Notes under the pieces: model-generated | The model's input: only the letters and a program-made list of their open reading frames with translations | The model's database searches: none | Told to the model about the DNA's origin: nothing | Shown here: piece after piece, positions 9,264 through 18,713 of the stretch | Position numbering within the stretch: position 1 is the first letter of the stretch | Layout: each line of letters opens with the position of its first letter | Translations under genes and position numbers: made by a program | Assembly (NCBI RefSeq): GCF_013201685.1 | Contig: NZ_CP053844.1 | Coordinates: 1,550,001-1,614,000, forward strand | Direction of reading: 5' to 3' | DNA length: 64,000 bases | Origin: Campylobacter geochelonis | GTDB lineage: Bacteria > Campylobacterota > Campylobacteria > Campylobacterales > Campylobacteraceae

Positions 9264-9730
9264 ATTTCGCGCATATCATTTTTATCTATTATCATCTCTA
9301 TCATCTCTCTAACAGCGCCATCTCCGCCATTTTTACTAAGTGTGATGTCTGCTTGTACAAGAGGCATTGCATTTGCTGGTTTAAAACTTAAAGCAACTGC
9401 ATTCAAAAGCTTCATATCATTATAATCATCACCTATAGCAGCAGCATTTGAAAGCTCTAAACCCTCTTTTTTAAGGATTTCTTTTGCGACTTCAAGTTTG
9501 TCTTTTACGCCTTGAAAAACATACTTTATGCTAAGCTCAGCGCCTCTTTTTTCTACTATTTGCGATTTTTTCCCTGTGATAATGGCTACGATTTTACCCA
9601 TTTTTGACCATTGCTCGATAGCAAATCCATCTTTTACATTAAATTTTTTCATCTCTTCGCCACTATTTGAGTGGTAAAGCCCACCATCGCTCATACAGCC
9701 ATCAACATCAAGAAAAATTATATCTATCAT
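9242..9730 (-). CDS. kdsC: 3-deoxy-D-manno-octulosonate-8-phosphate phosphatase KdsC
   Basis: KdsC removes phosphate from Kdo-8-phosphate to give Kdo for the LPS inner core. It is a cap-less HAD phosphatase of 162 aa. The first HAD motif is D-V-D-G-C (nucleophile D8, acid D10), motif II is the T of ITGKKS, and motif IV is GDDYND. It starts within the stop of hisB and overlaps lptC, so its neighbours fit LPS biogenesis. The usual motif I is DVDGV/L-T-DG; here Cys replaces the hydrophobic residue, which is not disabling. Confidence 0.9.
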   Translation of the reverse strand: MIDIIFLDVDGCMSDGGLYHSNSGEEMKKFNVKDGFAIEQWSKMGKIVAIITGKKSQIVEKRGAELSIKYVFQGVKDKLEVAKEILKKEGLELSNAAAIGDDYNDMKLLNAVALSFKPANAMPLVQADITLSKNGGDGAVREMIEMIIDKNDMREIWMQKWL

Positions 9731-10299
9731 AAAATGCCTTTTGTGCTAGGAGTTCCAATTTTTTCATTTTTAGCTAAAGCTCTTCTAAGTGCAACTGCAA
9801 ATGCTTTAAAAGTTGCTTCAACTATATGATGTTTGTTTTCGCCTCTAAGCATATTTATATGAAGAGTAATGCCAGCGTTAAAGGCTAAAGCTCTAAAAAA
9901 CTCTTGCGTTAGCTCAACATCAAAGTCGCCTATCATGCCATCTTTAATGCTATCATATACCAAAAAAGCTCTATTCGAAAGATCAAGCACACACTCAACC
10001 GCCGCTTCATCCATTGCAACAACGCTATTTCCATATCGCTCAACTTTTTCTAAAGGATAAATACTATCTTTTAACGCCATTCCTAAAACAATGCCAACAT
10101 CTTCAACCGTGTGATGCCCATCTATATGCAAATCTCCATCGCATTTGATATCTAAATTTATCAAAGAGTGCTTAGAAAACGCCTCTAACATATGGTCAAA
10201 AAAACCAATGCCAGTTTTTATGTTAGATTTACCTTCTGCATAAATTTCTAACTCAACTGTGATATCTGTCTCTTTTGTTTTTCTGTTTTTAACTATCAT
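9727..10299 (-). CDS. hisB: Imidazoleglycerol-phosphate dehydratase HisB
   Basis: HisB dehydrates imidazole glycerol phosphate in histidine synthesis. The 190-aa protein has the manganese-binding motifs FFDHM and DGHHTVEDVG in the first half and the symmetric H-H-I-V-E-A-T motif in the second. It is the monofunctional form, without the N-terminal histidinol-phosphatase domain of the enterobacterial enzyme. An AGGGA ribosome binding site precedes the ATG. It lies between rlpA and kdsC rather than in a his operon. Confidence 0.96.
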   Translation of the reverse strand: MIVKNRKTKETDITVELEIYAEGKSNIKTGIGFFDHMLEAFSKHSLINLDIKCDGDLHIDGHHTVEDVGIVLGMALKDSIYPLEKVERYGNSVVAMDEAAVECVLDLSNRAFLVYDSIKDGMIGDFDVELTQEFFRALAFNAGITLHINMLRGENKHHIVEATFKAFAVALRRALAKNEKIGTPSTKGIL

Positions 10300-10300
10300 T

Positions 10301-11044
10301 TTATTCCCTAACTATAAATGCGCCATCTATATGTCCACTTTTTGCAAAGTCTCTAGCCTCATCTTCGCTTCTAAATCCTGTTAAGAAAACTCTATATATA
10401 GGGCTTCCATCCAGCTGAAATTCTTTTATAATCGTACTGTATCCTGCTGTTCCGTGATATTGTGATTTATAAACTCTAGCACCCTCATAACGCCTAAATG
10501 AACCGACTTGAACCATAAAATTTCCACCCTCAAAGACTCTTTGGTTTTTAGGAGCTGTTTTAGAAATCTCTTTTCCGCCAAATCCAACAACCTCAAGCCT
10601 AACCGGAGCCGTTCCTTTAGCTAAAACTCCCAAATCAGAAGCTACCTTTTTTGATAAGTCAATCACTCGCCCACTTACAAAAGGCCCACGATCATTTATC
10701 CTTACAACCGCGCTCTCGCCGTTATTTAAATTTGTAACTTTTACCATAGTATTCATCGGATATGTTTTGTGCGCTGCTGTTTGAGCGTGCATGTTATATG
10801 TTTCGCCATTTGATGTTTTTTTACCATGAAAATTTGGTCCATACCAACTAGCAAGCCCTTTTTGGGTATCTCCTACCTCAACCATAGTCGGATAGTAAGT
10901 TTTACCATTTACACTATATGGTCTCATTGTGGCTGGAGTTTTGCTTTTATAGCTAGGCTGCGAAATAGGTGCTTTTGATGAGCAACCGTAGATAAAAAAT
11001 ATAGCAAGTATAGCTATAAAAAGACCATTTTTATGGTATAACAA
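10301..11044 (-). CDS. rlpA: RlpA-type lytic transglycosylase lipoprotein with SPOR domain
   Basis: RlpA-like proteins cleave or bind septal glycan strands lacking stem peptides. The N-terminus has a lipobox (FFIYGCSS, Cys21), so it is a predicted lipoprotein. Residues ~64-150 form the double-psi beta-barrel (GLASWYGPNFHGKKTSNGE..., RINDRGPFV, RVIDLS). Residues ~170-247 form a SPOR domain (MVQVGSFR...), which binds denuded septal peptidoglycan. The start is a TTG with AGGAGAT 5 nt upstream, inside the end of mltD. Next to mltD it forms a murein-remodelling pair. Confidence 0.92.
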   Translation of the reverse strand: MLYHKNGLFIAILAIFFIYGCSSKAPISQPSYKSKTPATMRPYSVNGKTYYPTMVEVGDTQKGLASWYGPNFHGKKTSNGETYNMHAQTAAHKTYPMNTMVKVTNLNNGESAVVRINDRGPFVSGRVIDLSKKVASDLGVLAKGTAPVRLEVVGFGGKEISKTAPKNQRVFEGGNFMVQVGSFRRYEGARVYKSQYHGTAGYSTIIKEFQLDGSPIYRVFLTGFRSEDEARDFAKSGHIDGAFIVRE

Positions 11045-12254
11045 TCGTATCTCCTGCCATTAGTTCTCTGTTTTTTATATCATTTGTAGCAACGATTTCG
11101 TTGATATCTACATCAAATTTTTTAGCCAACCCCGTTAAAGTGTCGCCACTTTTTACAATATATTTTTTCATATCAACAGATGCAACGTCACTTTCAACTG
11201 GAATTTTAAGCTTTTGGTTTTGTGCAATTTTATCACCTTTTAGCTTATTTTCACTTTTAATTCCAGCAACACTAACTCCCCATTTATCAGCAATGCTTTT
11301 TAAAGTATCATTTTTAGCTACCGTGTGAGTTCTATAGTCTTTGTTTATAAATCTAGCCCCTCTTATCTCTTTTCCTATGTAGTTAAGCGCATAAAGTTGA
11401 AGTTTATCTTCTGGGATATAGATATGATATCCGCCTTTGTAGTTTGGAACTTTGCTGTTTTTTATATGCAGATTATACTTTTTCATAGTATCAGCGCTAA
11501 GCCCAATGCTAGTTGCTATGCTTGCAAGTTCGGTTCCGCCTTTTACCCTAATCTTTTGAAGTTTATAATCAGTTTTTAAGTTAGCAAGAACTCTTCTTGA
11601 GTCGCTTCTTTTAGAAATGATTGTGTATTTTATAATTTTTTTGATGAAATTTCTTGTTTCGCGTGGAGTGTGTTTGTTTGCTAAAATAGAACTAAAATCA
11701 TCTGTTTTGGCACTTCTTATGACCTTTCGCATACAGCCGTCGCCACAGTTATACGCCATTAAAGAAACGTACCATTTATCATCAAATTTGTTATTTAAAA
11801 AATCAATGTATTTAAAAGCCGTATCAGTAGAAGCAAATGGATCTCTTCTTTCATCTACATGCTTATCAACTTTTAGCCCAAAAGTCTTTGCGGTTCCAGT
11901 CATGAACTGCCACATTCCACCAGCTTTTCTATGAGAAGTTGCTCTGTTTAAAAACTCAGATTCAACCATTGCTAAATATAGCAAAAACTCTGGCGCATCT
12001 ATCTTATCAAGCTCTTCTTTTATAATGTATACATTTTCTGGTCTGGATTCAATAATAGTTTTAAAATCAAATATATCATTTGATTTTATGTTATCATTTA
12101 TCGAATTTATAACATCTCTGTTTTTTTGCGTATCTTGTATCTTAAATTCTCTCAAAATTTCTTCAACTACCAAATTTGTAGCACTATCGCTACCGCTAGC
12201 AAATGAAGAAATTGCAAAAACAGCTGTTAAAATAAAGTTTATAAAAAGCTTCAT
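11031..12254 (-). CDS. mltD: Membrane-bound lytic murein transglycosylase D with three LysM repeats
   Basis: MltD cleaves the glycan strand of peptidoglycan with formation of 1,6-anhydroMurNAc. The 407-aa protein has a signal peptide (FINFILTAVFAISSFA), a family 1 SLT domain with the catalytic Glu in MVESEF followed by GGMWQFM and MAYNCG motifs, and three LysM-like glycan-binding repeats in the C-terminal half (about residues 232-280, 312-355 and 364-407; the first is the least typical). AAGGAG precedes the ATG. It overlaps rlpA. There is no lipobox, so it is probably periplasmic or anchored through its signal. Confidence 0.93.
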   Translation of the reverse strand: MKLFINFILTAVFAISSFASGSDSATNLVVEEILREFKIQDTQKNRDVINSINDNIKSNDIFDFKTIIESRPENVYIIKEELDKIDAPEFLLYLAMVESEFLNRATSHRKAGGMWQFMTGTAKTFGLKVDKHVDERRDPFASTDTAFKYIDFLNNKFDDKWYVSLMAYNCGDGCMRKVIRSAKTDDFSSILANKHTPRETRNFIKKIIKYTIISKRSDSRRVLANLKTDYKLQKIRVKGGTELASIATSIGLSADTMKKYNLHIKNSKVPNYKGGYHIYIPEDKLQLYALNYIGKEIRGARFINKDYRTHTVAKNDTLKSIADKWGVSVAGIKSENKLKGDKIAQNQKLKIPVESDVASVDMKKYIVKSGDTLTGLAKKFDVDINEIVATNDIKNRELMAGDTIVIP

Positions 12255-12262
12255 TTTTCTCC

Positions 12263-13045
12263 TTAAATTTTAAAAAGTTTTTTTGCGTTATCCGTTGTGA
12301 TTTTCTCAACCTCACTTATGTTTAAATTTAATAAATTACTTACTTTCTCAACGACAAATTTAGTATAACTAGGCTCATTTCTCTTGCCTCTGTTTGGTTC
12401 TGGCGAAAGATACGGCGCGTCCGTTTCGATAAGTAAATTTGAAAGTGGAATCTTAGGTAAAATTTCCACTAAAGATTTTGCATTTTTAAAAGTTAAAACG
12501 CCGCCAATACCAAAATAAAACCCACTATCTTTAAGCTCAAGCAAAAGTTCACTCGAGTTATAACAGTGTAAAACTCCGCCAACTAGCTCGTTTGCGTGCT
12601 GTTTTAATATATCAAAACTATCTTGGTTTGCATCTCTTATATGAACAATCAACGGTTTTTTTAGCTCTTTTGCTAAATTAATCTGGGCTATAAAAACCTC
12701 TTTTTGAAGTTTTTTCTCAGCTTCTTGCTCTTCTTTTGTGGCAAAGTCGCTTTTAAGCCTGTAATAATCAAGCCCGCACTCACCTATAGCAACGCATCTT
12801 TTATCCTCTGCTACATGTTTTAGATATGAGATATCAAAGTCATGGCAGTGATATGGATGAACGCCACTTGCAAAATATACATCATCATATGAGTATGAAA
12901 TTTCTCTAGCTTTTTTAAGATCATTCATATCAGCGCCTGGGATTATGATGTTTTGGATACCATTTTCCCTTGCTCTTATGATAACTTCTTCTAAATCTTT
13001 ACTAAAGCTTTCATCATCTAAATGACAATGGGTGTCTATAATCAT
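12263..13045 (-). CDS. tatD: TatD family metal-dependent DNase
   Basis: TatD-type hydrolases are metal-dependent nucleases linked to DNA repair and turnover. The 260-aa protein has the metal-binding motifs DTHCHLD at residue 3, GECGLDYY, HIRDA, HCYN and ETDAPYL. The length matches YcfH/TatD. It is followed 8 bp later by mltD and preceded by about 130 bp of non-coding DNA that should contain its promoter. The exact in vivo substrate is not visible. Confidence 0.93.
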   Translation of the reverse strand: MIIDTHCHLDDESFSKDLEEVIIRARENGIQNIIIPGADMNDLKKAREISYSYDDVYFASGVHPYHCHDFDISYLKHVAEDKRCVAIGECGLDYYRLKSDFATKEEQEAEKKLQKEVFIAQINLAKELKKPLIVHIRDANQDSFDILKQHANELVGGVLHCYNSSELLLELKDSGFYFGIGGVLTFKNAKSLVEILPKIPLSNLLIETDAPYLSPEPNRGKRNEPSYTKFVVEKVSNLLNLNISEVEKITTDNAKKLFKI

Positions 13046-13172
13046 CTAGTAACCTAAATTTGATATATGCTTTCTTAAAAATAAATAAATTTTTATAACT
13101 TAAAATAGCATTTTACTATTTTAGCAAAAAATAAAATAATAAAACTTAAATTAGACTATATTTAAGCAAATT

Positions 13173-14696
13173 TTAAAAATTTCGCAATTTTTTAGCAAAT
13201 TCCATAGCTTCTTGAGTGATAACTTCGCCACTGATCATCCTCGCTAATTCGGTTATTTTCTCATTTTCATCTAGATTGTGAACCGATGATGTGTTACCAT
13301 TTTTCACAACAAGAAAATGCGAATTTGCTCTTGAGCTAAGCTGTGGCAAATGAGAAATGGCAAAAATTTGATAAAATTTCGATATCTTTACAAGTACATC
13401 AGCGATACTCATCGCCTCTTTTCCGCTTAAATTCGCATCAATCTCATCAAGTATGATAACTCCATCGCCAAAACCGACTATATCAGCATTGCTTGCGATA
13501 AAGGCTAAACGAAGTCTGTTTAGCTCACCAGAACTTAAATTTTTTAAATTTGTGCCATCGATTTGAAATACTATCTCATCTTTTCCAGACTTATCGATAT
13601 CTTTTTCTAAAAACATCACTTTTATGTTTCGCATATAAAGCTCTTTTAGATAAAAATTTATAGACGTTTCTAAATTCTCTTTTGCGTTTTTTCTCTCATC
13701 GCTTATCAAATTTGATAAATTTACAACATCTTTTTTAAACTCTTTAAATTTTTTCTCCAAATTGCTTTTTTCAAACTCGATATCTTCATAGCGCCTTAAC
13801 TCATCTTTTCTTTGAGCAAGAGTTTTTAAAGCCTCGTCAATACCACCATATCGCTTCTCAAGCCAACTTAAAGCCTCTATTCTATCAAGAATTTTCTCTA
13901 CATTAAGCTCTTCAAGCTCGTCTAAATTCAGCCCCTCTTTTTTAGCTCTTAACTCATTCATGGCATCTTCAAAAAAGCTACTATCGATTTCGCTGATTCT
14001 AAGCGCATCAACCACCTTTGGCTCAATCTCAAAAATCATCCAAGCTTTTTGCCATGCATCATTTATCTTATCTACTTTACTAAGGCGTTTTTTTATCTCC
14101 ATAAGCTCTTCAAATTCGCCACTTTTTGGCGAAATTTGTTCTATTTTATCTATCTCAAATTTAGCAAATTCTTTTAACTCTTCGAGTCTGATTTCATCTT
14201 TTTCAATCTTTTCAAGCTCCTTTTTTGTGCGTGTAAACTCATCAAATACGCTCTTGAATTTACTTAAATTCTCACTATGTTTTTGGTTTGATTTACTAGC
14301 TAAAATATCAAGTAAATTTAGCAATTTTTCGTTTGCAAACTCATCGACATTTTTCACACTTAGGTATTTTATATGCTGATTTGCTATCTCATTTAGGTTC
14401 TTTTTAGCTATTGATTGGTTGTTTATAAAGTAGCGAACGCTCTTTTCTTTAACCATTTTAAATGCGTTAATCTCTTCGCTTTCTATGCCAAACTCGCCCA
14501 TATCAAACTCAAACCCAACATCAGCTTCAATTACGCTTGCATCACTTTCACTTAGCCCAAACACAGCTAAAATCGCACTCATCAGCACAGATTTTCCAGC
14601 TCCACTAGCTCCAGTAAACACGCTAAGCCCTGGCTTAAACTCAAGCTCGCACTCATCAAATGTTATATGTTTTTTTATATAAAGTCTTTCTATCAA
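13173..14696 (-). CDS. recN: DNA repair protein RecN
   Basis: RecN is an SMC-like ATPase acting early in double-strand break repair. The 507-aa protein has the N-terminal Walker A (GASGAGKS, ~residues 30-37), long coiled-coil stretches (~residues 140-370), the ABC signature LSSGELNRLRLAF and Walker B (VIILDEIDANL) near the C-terminus. It is somewhat shorter than the enterobacterial protein because of a shorter coiled coil. The ATG overlaps the end of nadK (ATGA), and the recN-nadK pairing is common in bacteria. Confidence 0.95.
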   Translation of the reverse strand: MIERLYIKKHITFDECELEFKPGLSVFTGASGAGKSVLMSAILAVFGLSESDASVIEADVGFEFDMGEFGIESEEINAFKMVKEKSVRYFINNQSIAKKNLNEIANQHIKYLSVKNVDEFANEKLLNLLDILASKSNQKHSENLSKFKSVFDEFTRTKKELEKIEKDEIRLEELKEFAKFEIDKIEQISPKSGEFEELMEIKKRLSKVDKINDAWQKAWMIFEIEPKVVDALRISEIDSSFFEDAMNELRAKKEGLNLDELEELNVEKILDRIEALSWLEKRYGGIDEALKTLAQRKDELRRYEDIEFEKSNLEKKFKEFKKDVVNLSNLISDERKNAKENLETSINFYLKELYMRNIKVMFLEKDIDKSGKDEIVFQIDGTNLKNLSSGELNRLRLAFIASNADIVGFGDGVIILDEIDANLSGKEAMSIADVLVKISKFYQIFAISHLPQLSSRANSHFLVVKNGNTSSVHNLDENEKITELARMISGEVITQEAMEFAKKLRNF

Positions 14697-15571
14697 GCCT
14701 TGCCTCCGTTGTGTCCCCAGTGTAGTTTTTCTTTTAAAACGCTAAAATAATCTCTGTTTAAATGCCTGATTAAATTCGCGTGAGTATTTCCAAGATGTAT
14801 ACAAACCTCATCAAATTTATTCATATCAAAAACATCTTGCCCATCTATTACGATAGCAACTTCGTTTTCATCTACATTTTTAAAACTTAGTTCATGCTCA
14901 TTTGGAAGCACGAGCGGGCGTTGTGTTAGACTATGCGAACATATCGGAGTGATACAAAAAACGTTACTTAAAGGATAGATTATCGGTCCATTTGCGCTCA
15001 TATTATAAGCAGTTGAGCCAGCTGGAGAGCTTACTATAACGCCATCTCCATAGTATGTGTTAAAATACTTTCCATTTAGATAGGTATCGACTTTGCTCAT
15101 CGATGAGATTGTATTTCTTGTGATGACAACATCGTTAAATGCGACTCTTTTAATATTTTTGCCGCCATTTTTCTTAAAAACAACATCAAGCATTAAAGGT
15201 CTTTCTATCTCATAAATTCCAGCAAAAAACTGAGTAAAAAAGCTTTGCATATCGTTCATTTTAATATCTGTTAAAAACCCAAGCGTTCCATCATGAATGC
15301 CTAAAACATAGACATCTTTGCCAACTACTTGCCTGCAAGTTGAGATTAATGTGCCATCTCCTCCAAGGCTTATTATAAAATTTGTCTTTTTGCAAATTTC
15401 ATCTAATCTAAAGCCCTTTTTGCCTATCTTTTTTGCGCTATTTTTTTCAACTAAAATTTCAATACCTCTTGAAGCAAAAAATTCCTCTATAACAGCTATA
15501 TTTTCGCCATTTTTTGCAACAAGTCCGATAATTTTTAAATTTTTATGAATATTAATATTTTCTTTTTTCAT
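14693..15571 (-). CDS. nadK: NAD kinase
   Basis: NadK phosphorylates NAD to NADP. The 292-aa protein carries the GGDGT motif (SLGGDGTLIS), the NDVVITR motif and the S-P-A-G-S-T-A-Y-N motif that binds NAD. It is translationally coupled to recN downstream. A purine-rich AGAGG lies immediately before the ATG, which is closer than usual, but no other in-frame ATG offers a better start. Confidence 0.95.
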   Translation of the reverse strand: MKKENINIHKNLKIIGLVAKNGENIAVIEEFFASRGIEILVEKNSAKKIGKKGFRLDEICKKTNFIISLGGDGTLISTCRQVVGKDVYVLGIHDGTLGFLTDIKMNDMQSFFTQFFAGIYEIERPLMLDVVFKKNGGKNIKRVAFNDVVITRNTISSMSKVDTYLNGKYFNTYYGDGVIVSSPAGSTAYNMSANGPIIYPLSNVFCITPICSHSLTQRPLVLPNEHELSFKNVDENEVAIVIDGQDVFDMNKFDEVCIHLGNTHANLIRHLNRDYFSVLKEKLHWGHNGGKA

Positions 15572-15616
15572 CCTCTAATTTTATAGAAAATTAGCTTTAT
15601 AAAAGCAAAATTTAAC

Positions 15617-15622
15617 TATAAT
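15617..15622 (+). promoter_or_regulatory. -10 box for the aspS-adk-ppa operon
   Basis: A perfect TATAAT lies 30 nt before the TTG start of aspS, in the 80-bp gap divergent from nadK. An AAGGGAG ribosome binding site follows at 15641-15647. Confidence 0.65.
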
Positions 15623-15652
15623 GTAGTTTTTAACTTTGAAAAGGGAGTAAAT

Positions 15653-17413
15653 TTGAGAAGTCATTATTGCGCAGAAATTTCAAAAGATGAAATAGGCAAA
15701 GTGGTAGAAATTTGCGGCTGGGTGAACTCATACAGAGATCACGGCGGTGTCATTTTTATAGACTTAAGAGATAAAAGCGGACTTGTACAGCTAGTTTGCG
15801 ATCCAAAAGACAACAAAAATGCTTATGATATAGCAAATTCAGTTAGAAATGAGTTTGTTTTAAAAGCAAGAGGAAAAGTAAGAGCTAGAGGCGAAGGACT
15901 TGTAAATCCAAAGCTTAAAAGCGGTGAAATCGAAGTAGTAGCAGATGAGATAATCATAGAAAACAAGAGCAAACCGTTGCCATTTGTCATAGGAGATGAA
16001 AATGTTGGCGAGGAAATTCGCCTTAAATATAGGTTTTTAGACCTTAGAAATGAAGATGCCTATAACCGTTTTAAAATGCGCTCAAAAGCGGCAATAGCAG
16101 CTAGAAACGCACTTGATAGAATGGGCTTTTTAGAGGTTGAAACTCCGATTTTAACTCGTGCTACTCCAGAAGGAGCAAGAGATTATCTAGTTCCAAGTAG
16201 AGTTTATCCGGGTGATTTTTACGCGCTTCCTCAAAGTCCACAGCTTTTTAAACAACTTTTAATGTGTAGTGGCTTTGATAGATACTTTCAAATCGCAAAA
16301 TGCTTTCGCGATGAGGATTTGCGAGCAGATCGTCAGCCAGAATTTACACAAATTGATATCGAGATGAGTTTTAACACTCAAGAAGATGTTATGAATGTTG
16401 GCGAAGAGGTTTTAAAAGATATCTTTGCAGCGTGCGGTCATGAGATAAAAACTCCTTTTAGAAGAATGGAGTATAAAGATGCGATGGAAAACTACGGTAG
16501 CGACAAACCAGACTTGCGTTATGAGTTGCCACTTGTCGATGTTGCAGACTTGTTTGCAAGATGTAATAATGCCATTTTTACAAATATCGCAAAAGACACT
16601 AAGAAAAACCGCATAAAAGCGCTTAGAGTTCCTGGTGGCGATACTATCTTTTCAAAACGCCAAATGCAACGATTTGAAGAGTATGTTCGCAAATTTGGAG
16701 CAAAAGGGTTAGCATTTATTCAAGTTAAAGAAGATGGCTTAAAAGGTCCTTTGGTTAAATTCTTTGATGATGATAAAGCTGCACTTGATGAGTTAAGCCA
16801 AAGACTAAATTTAGAAGTTGGCGATGTTGTGTTCTTTGGCGCTGGAGCTAAAAAAATCGTGCTTGATTATATGGGAAGATTTAGAATTTTCCTTGCGAAT
16901 GAACTTGGGCTAATCGATGAAAACAGACTTGAGTTTTTATGGGTTGTAAATTTCCCTATGTTTGAGCAAAACGATGATGGAAGCTACTCTGCAATGCACC
17001 ATCCATTTACAATGCCAAACAACGTTGATGAAGAAGATTTAGAAGATATCACAAGTATCGCTTATGATGTTGTATTAAATGGCGTTGAGCTAGGTGGTGG
17101 AAGCATAAGAATCCATAAAGAAGAGATTCAAGAAAAAGTCTTTAAACTGCTTAAAATCGAGCCAGACGAGCAAAGAGAGAAATTTGGCTTCTTGCTTGAT
17201 GCACTTAGCTTTGGTGCGCCTCCACACGGTGGAATCGCTATAGGCTTTGACCGATTGATGATGTTAGTTACAAAATCTGCTAGCATTCGCGATGTCATAG
17301 CTTTCCCTAAAACGCAAAAAGCACAATGCCCGCTCACAAAAGCTCCAAGCACAGTTAGTAGCGAGCAGTTAAGAGAGTTAGGACTAAGATTAAGAGAAAA
17401 GGAAGGCAAATGA
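15653..17413 (+). CDS. aspS: Aspartyl-tRNA synthetase
   Basis: AspS charges tRNA-Asp; enzymes of this group that also charge tRNA-Asn are common in bacteria lacking AsnS, which I cannot test here. The 586-aa protein has the N-terminal OB-fold anticodon domain, class II motif 2 ([16 protein letters not shown]), the bacterial GAD insertion, and motif 3 (GIAIGFDRL). The start is a TTG with AAGGGAG upstream. The ATG of adk overlaps the stop, so aspS-adk-ppa form an operon. Confidence 0.97.
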   Translation: MRSHYCAEISKDEIGKVVEICGWVNSYRDHGGVIFIDLRDKSGLVQLVCDPKDNKNAYDIANSVRNEFVLKARGKVRARGEGLVNPKLKSGEIEVVADEIIIENKSKPLPFVIGDENVGEEIRLKYRFLDLRNEDAYNRFKMRSKAAIAARNALDRMGFLEVETPILTRATPEGARDYLVPSRVYPGDFYALPQSPQLFKQLLMCSGFDRYFQIAKCFRDEDLRADRQPEFTQIDIEMSFNTQEDVMNVGEEVLKDIFAACGHEIKTPFRRMEYKDAMENYGSDKPDLRYELPLVDVADLFARCNNAIFTNIAKDTKKNRIKALRVPGGDTIFSKRQMQRFEEYVRKFGAKGLAFIQVKEDGLKGPLVKFFDDDKAALDELSQRLNLEVGDVVFFGAGAKKIVLDYMGRFRIFLANELGLIDENRLEFLWVVNFPMFEQNDDGSYSAMHHPFTMPNNVDEEDLEDITSIAYDVVLNGVELGGGSIRIHKEEIQEKVFKLLKIEPDEQREKFGFLLDALSFGAPPHGGIAIGFDRLMMLVTKSASIRDVIAFPKTQKAQCPLTKAPSTVSSEQLRELGLRLREKEGK

Positions 17414-17991
17414 AAAATTTATTTTTAATCATCGGCGCGCCAGGAAGCGGTAAAACAACAGATGCAAGCTTGATTGCGCAGATGAATCAAAGCGTAACTC
17501 ACTACTCAACAGGAGATTTGCTAAGAGCTGAAGTTGCAAGCGGAAGCGAGCTAGGAAAAACTATCGATGGTTTTATCTCTAATGGAAATTTAGTTCCACT
17601 TGAAATCGTAGTAAATGCGATAGTTTCGGCTATCAAAAACACAGAAAACGACTATATCATCATAGATGGATATCCAAGAAGCGTTGAGCAGATGAGCAAG
17701 CTAGATGAAGTTTTAAAGCTAAACACAGACATACACCTAATCTCTGTTATAGAGGTTGATGTTAGCGAAGAAGTGGCTAAAGATCGAGTTTTGGGACGTG
17801 CTAGAGGAGCTGATGATAACGAAGAGGTCTTTAAAAACAGGATGAAAGTTTATCTTGAGCCTATAGCTGCGATTCGTAAATTCTACACAGATAAAGGAAT
17901 TTATCAAAACATAAATGGCGAGCGAACTGTCGAAGAGATAGTTGCTGATATGAATGAGTTAATAGTAAAAGCGATAATAAAAGGAGAATAA
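17410..17991 (+). CDS. adk: Adenylate kinase
   Basis: Adk interconverts ATP + AMP with 2 ADP. The 193-aa protein has the P-loop GAPGSGKTT (residues 8-16), the AMP-binding stretch [10 protein letters not shown] and DGYPR. The LID region is short (RARGADDNE) and has no zinc cysteines, consistent with a short-form enzyme. It overlaps aspS by 4 bp and abuts ppa. Confidence 0.96.
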   Translation: MKNLFLIIGAPGSGKTTDASLIAQMNQSVTHYSTGDLLRAEVASGSELGKTIDGFISNGNLVPLEIVVNAIVSAIKNTENDYIIIDGYPRSVEQMSKLDEVLKLNTDIHLISVIEVDVSEEVAKDRVLGRARGADDNEEVFKNRMKVYLEPIAAIRKFYTDKGIYQNINGERTVEEIVADMNELIVKAIIKGE

Positions 17992-18510
17992 ATGGATATT
18001 AAAAAGATAAAAGTAGGCTCAAACCCAGACAAGATAAACGCAGTTATAGAAATTCCTTATGGCTCAAACATAAAGTATGAGGTAGATAAAGAAAGTGGCG
18101 CTGTTTTTGTTGATCGCGTGCTTTACTCAGCGATGTTTTATCCAGCAAACTATGGTTTTGTCCCAAATACGCTAGCAAATGATGGCGATCCTGCTGATAT
18201 TTTGGTTTTAAACGAGTATCCACTTCAAGCAGGAAGCGTGATACCTTGCCGTTTAATTGGCGTTTTGGTTATGGAAGATGAAGCTGGAATGGATGAGAAA
18301 CTTTTAGCAGTTCCAGTTACTAAAATCGATCCAAGATATGAGAGTATAAAAACGCTAGAGGATTTACCAAAAATCACTCTTGATAAGATTAAAAATTTCT
18401 TTGAAACATATAAGATGTTAGAGCCAAATAAATGGGTCAAAGTCAAAGAATTTGGTGATATAACAACAGCTCAAAACATACTTGAAGAAGCTATTAAAAA
18501 CTATAAATAA
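17992..18510 (+). CDS. ppa: Inorganic pyrophosphatase
   Basis: Family I soluble pyrophosphatase of 172 aa. It hydrolyses the PPi made by synthetases such as AspS upstream. The signature D-G-D-P-A-D-I-L-V (around residues 64-72) and the flanking EIPYGSNIKYE and YPANYGFVP motifs are present. An AAGGAG site precedes the ATG within the end of adk. A strong hairpin terminator follows directly, so it ends the operon. Confidence 0.97.
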   Translation: MDIKKIKVGSNPDKINAVIEIPYGSNIKYEVDKESGAVFVDRVLYSAMFYPANYGFVPNTLANDGDPADILVLNEYPLQAGSVIPCRLIGVLVMEDEAGMDEKLLAVPVTKIDPRYESIKTLEDLPKITLDKIKNFFETYKMLEPNKWVKVKEFGDITTAQNILEEAIKNYK

Positions 18511-18516
18511 ACATAT

Positions 18517-18551
18517 AAATTCCAGCTTAATGTAAGCTGGAATTTGCTTTT
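18517..18551 (+). terminator. Rho-independent terminator after ppa
   Basis: A perfect 13-bp stem (AAATTCCAGCTTA / TAAGCTGGAATTT, loop ATG) begins 6 nt after the ppa stop and is followed by GCTTTTTAAAT. This is a classic intrinsic terminator. Confidence 0.88.
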
Positions 18552-18682
18552 TAAATATCATTAAATACAACCAAATTTATCACATTTAACTCTAAATTTT
18601 GATAACAGGTTAAAAATATTTTACTTACCTTAAAATTTAAAACTTACTTTTTTTCTTTAAAAAAATCAAATCATTTTTGAAG

Positions 18683-18688
18683 TATAAT
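18683..18688 (+). promoter_or_regulatory. -10 box for the TsdA-like cytochrome gene
   Basis: TATAAT lies 25 nt before the ATG, and an AAGGAG ribosome binding site follows at 18703-18708. The gene has terminator-like hairpins before and after it, so it appears to be a single-gene transcription unit. Confidence 0.65.
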
Positions 18689-18713
18689 AAATAAATTTAA
18701 TCAAGGAGAAGAT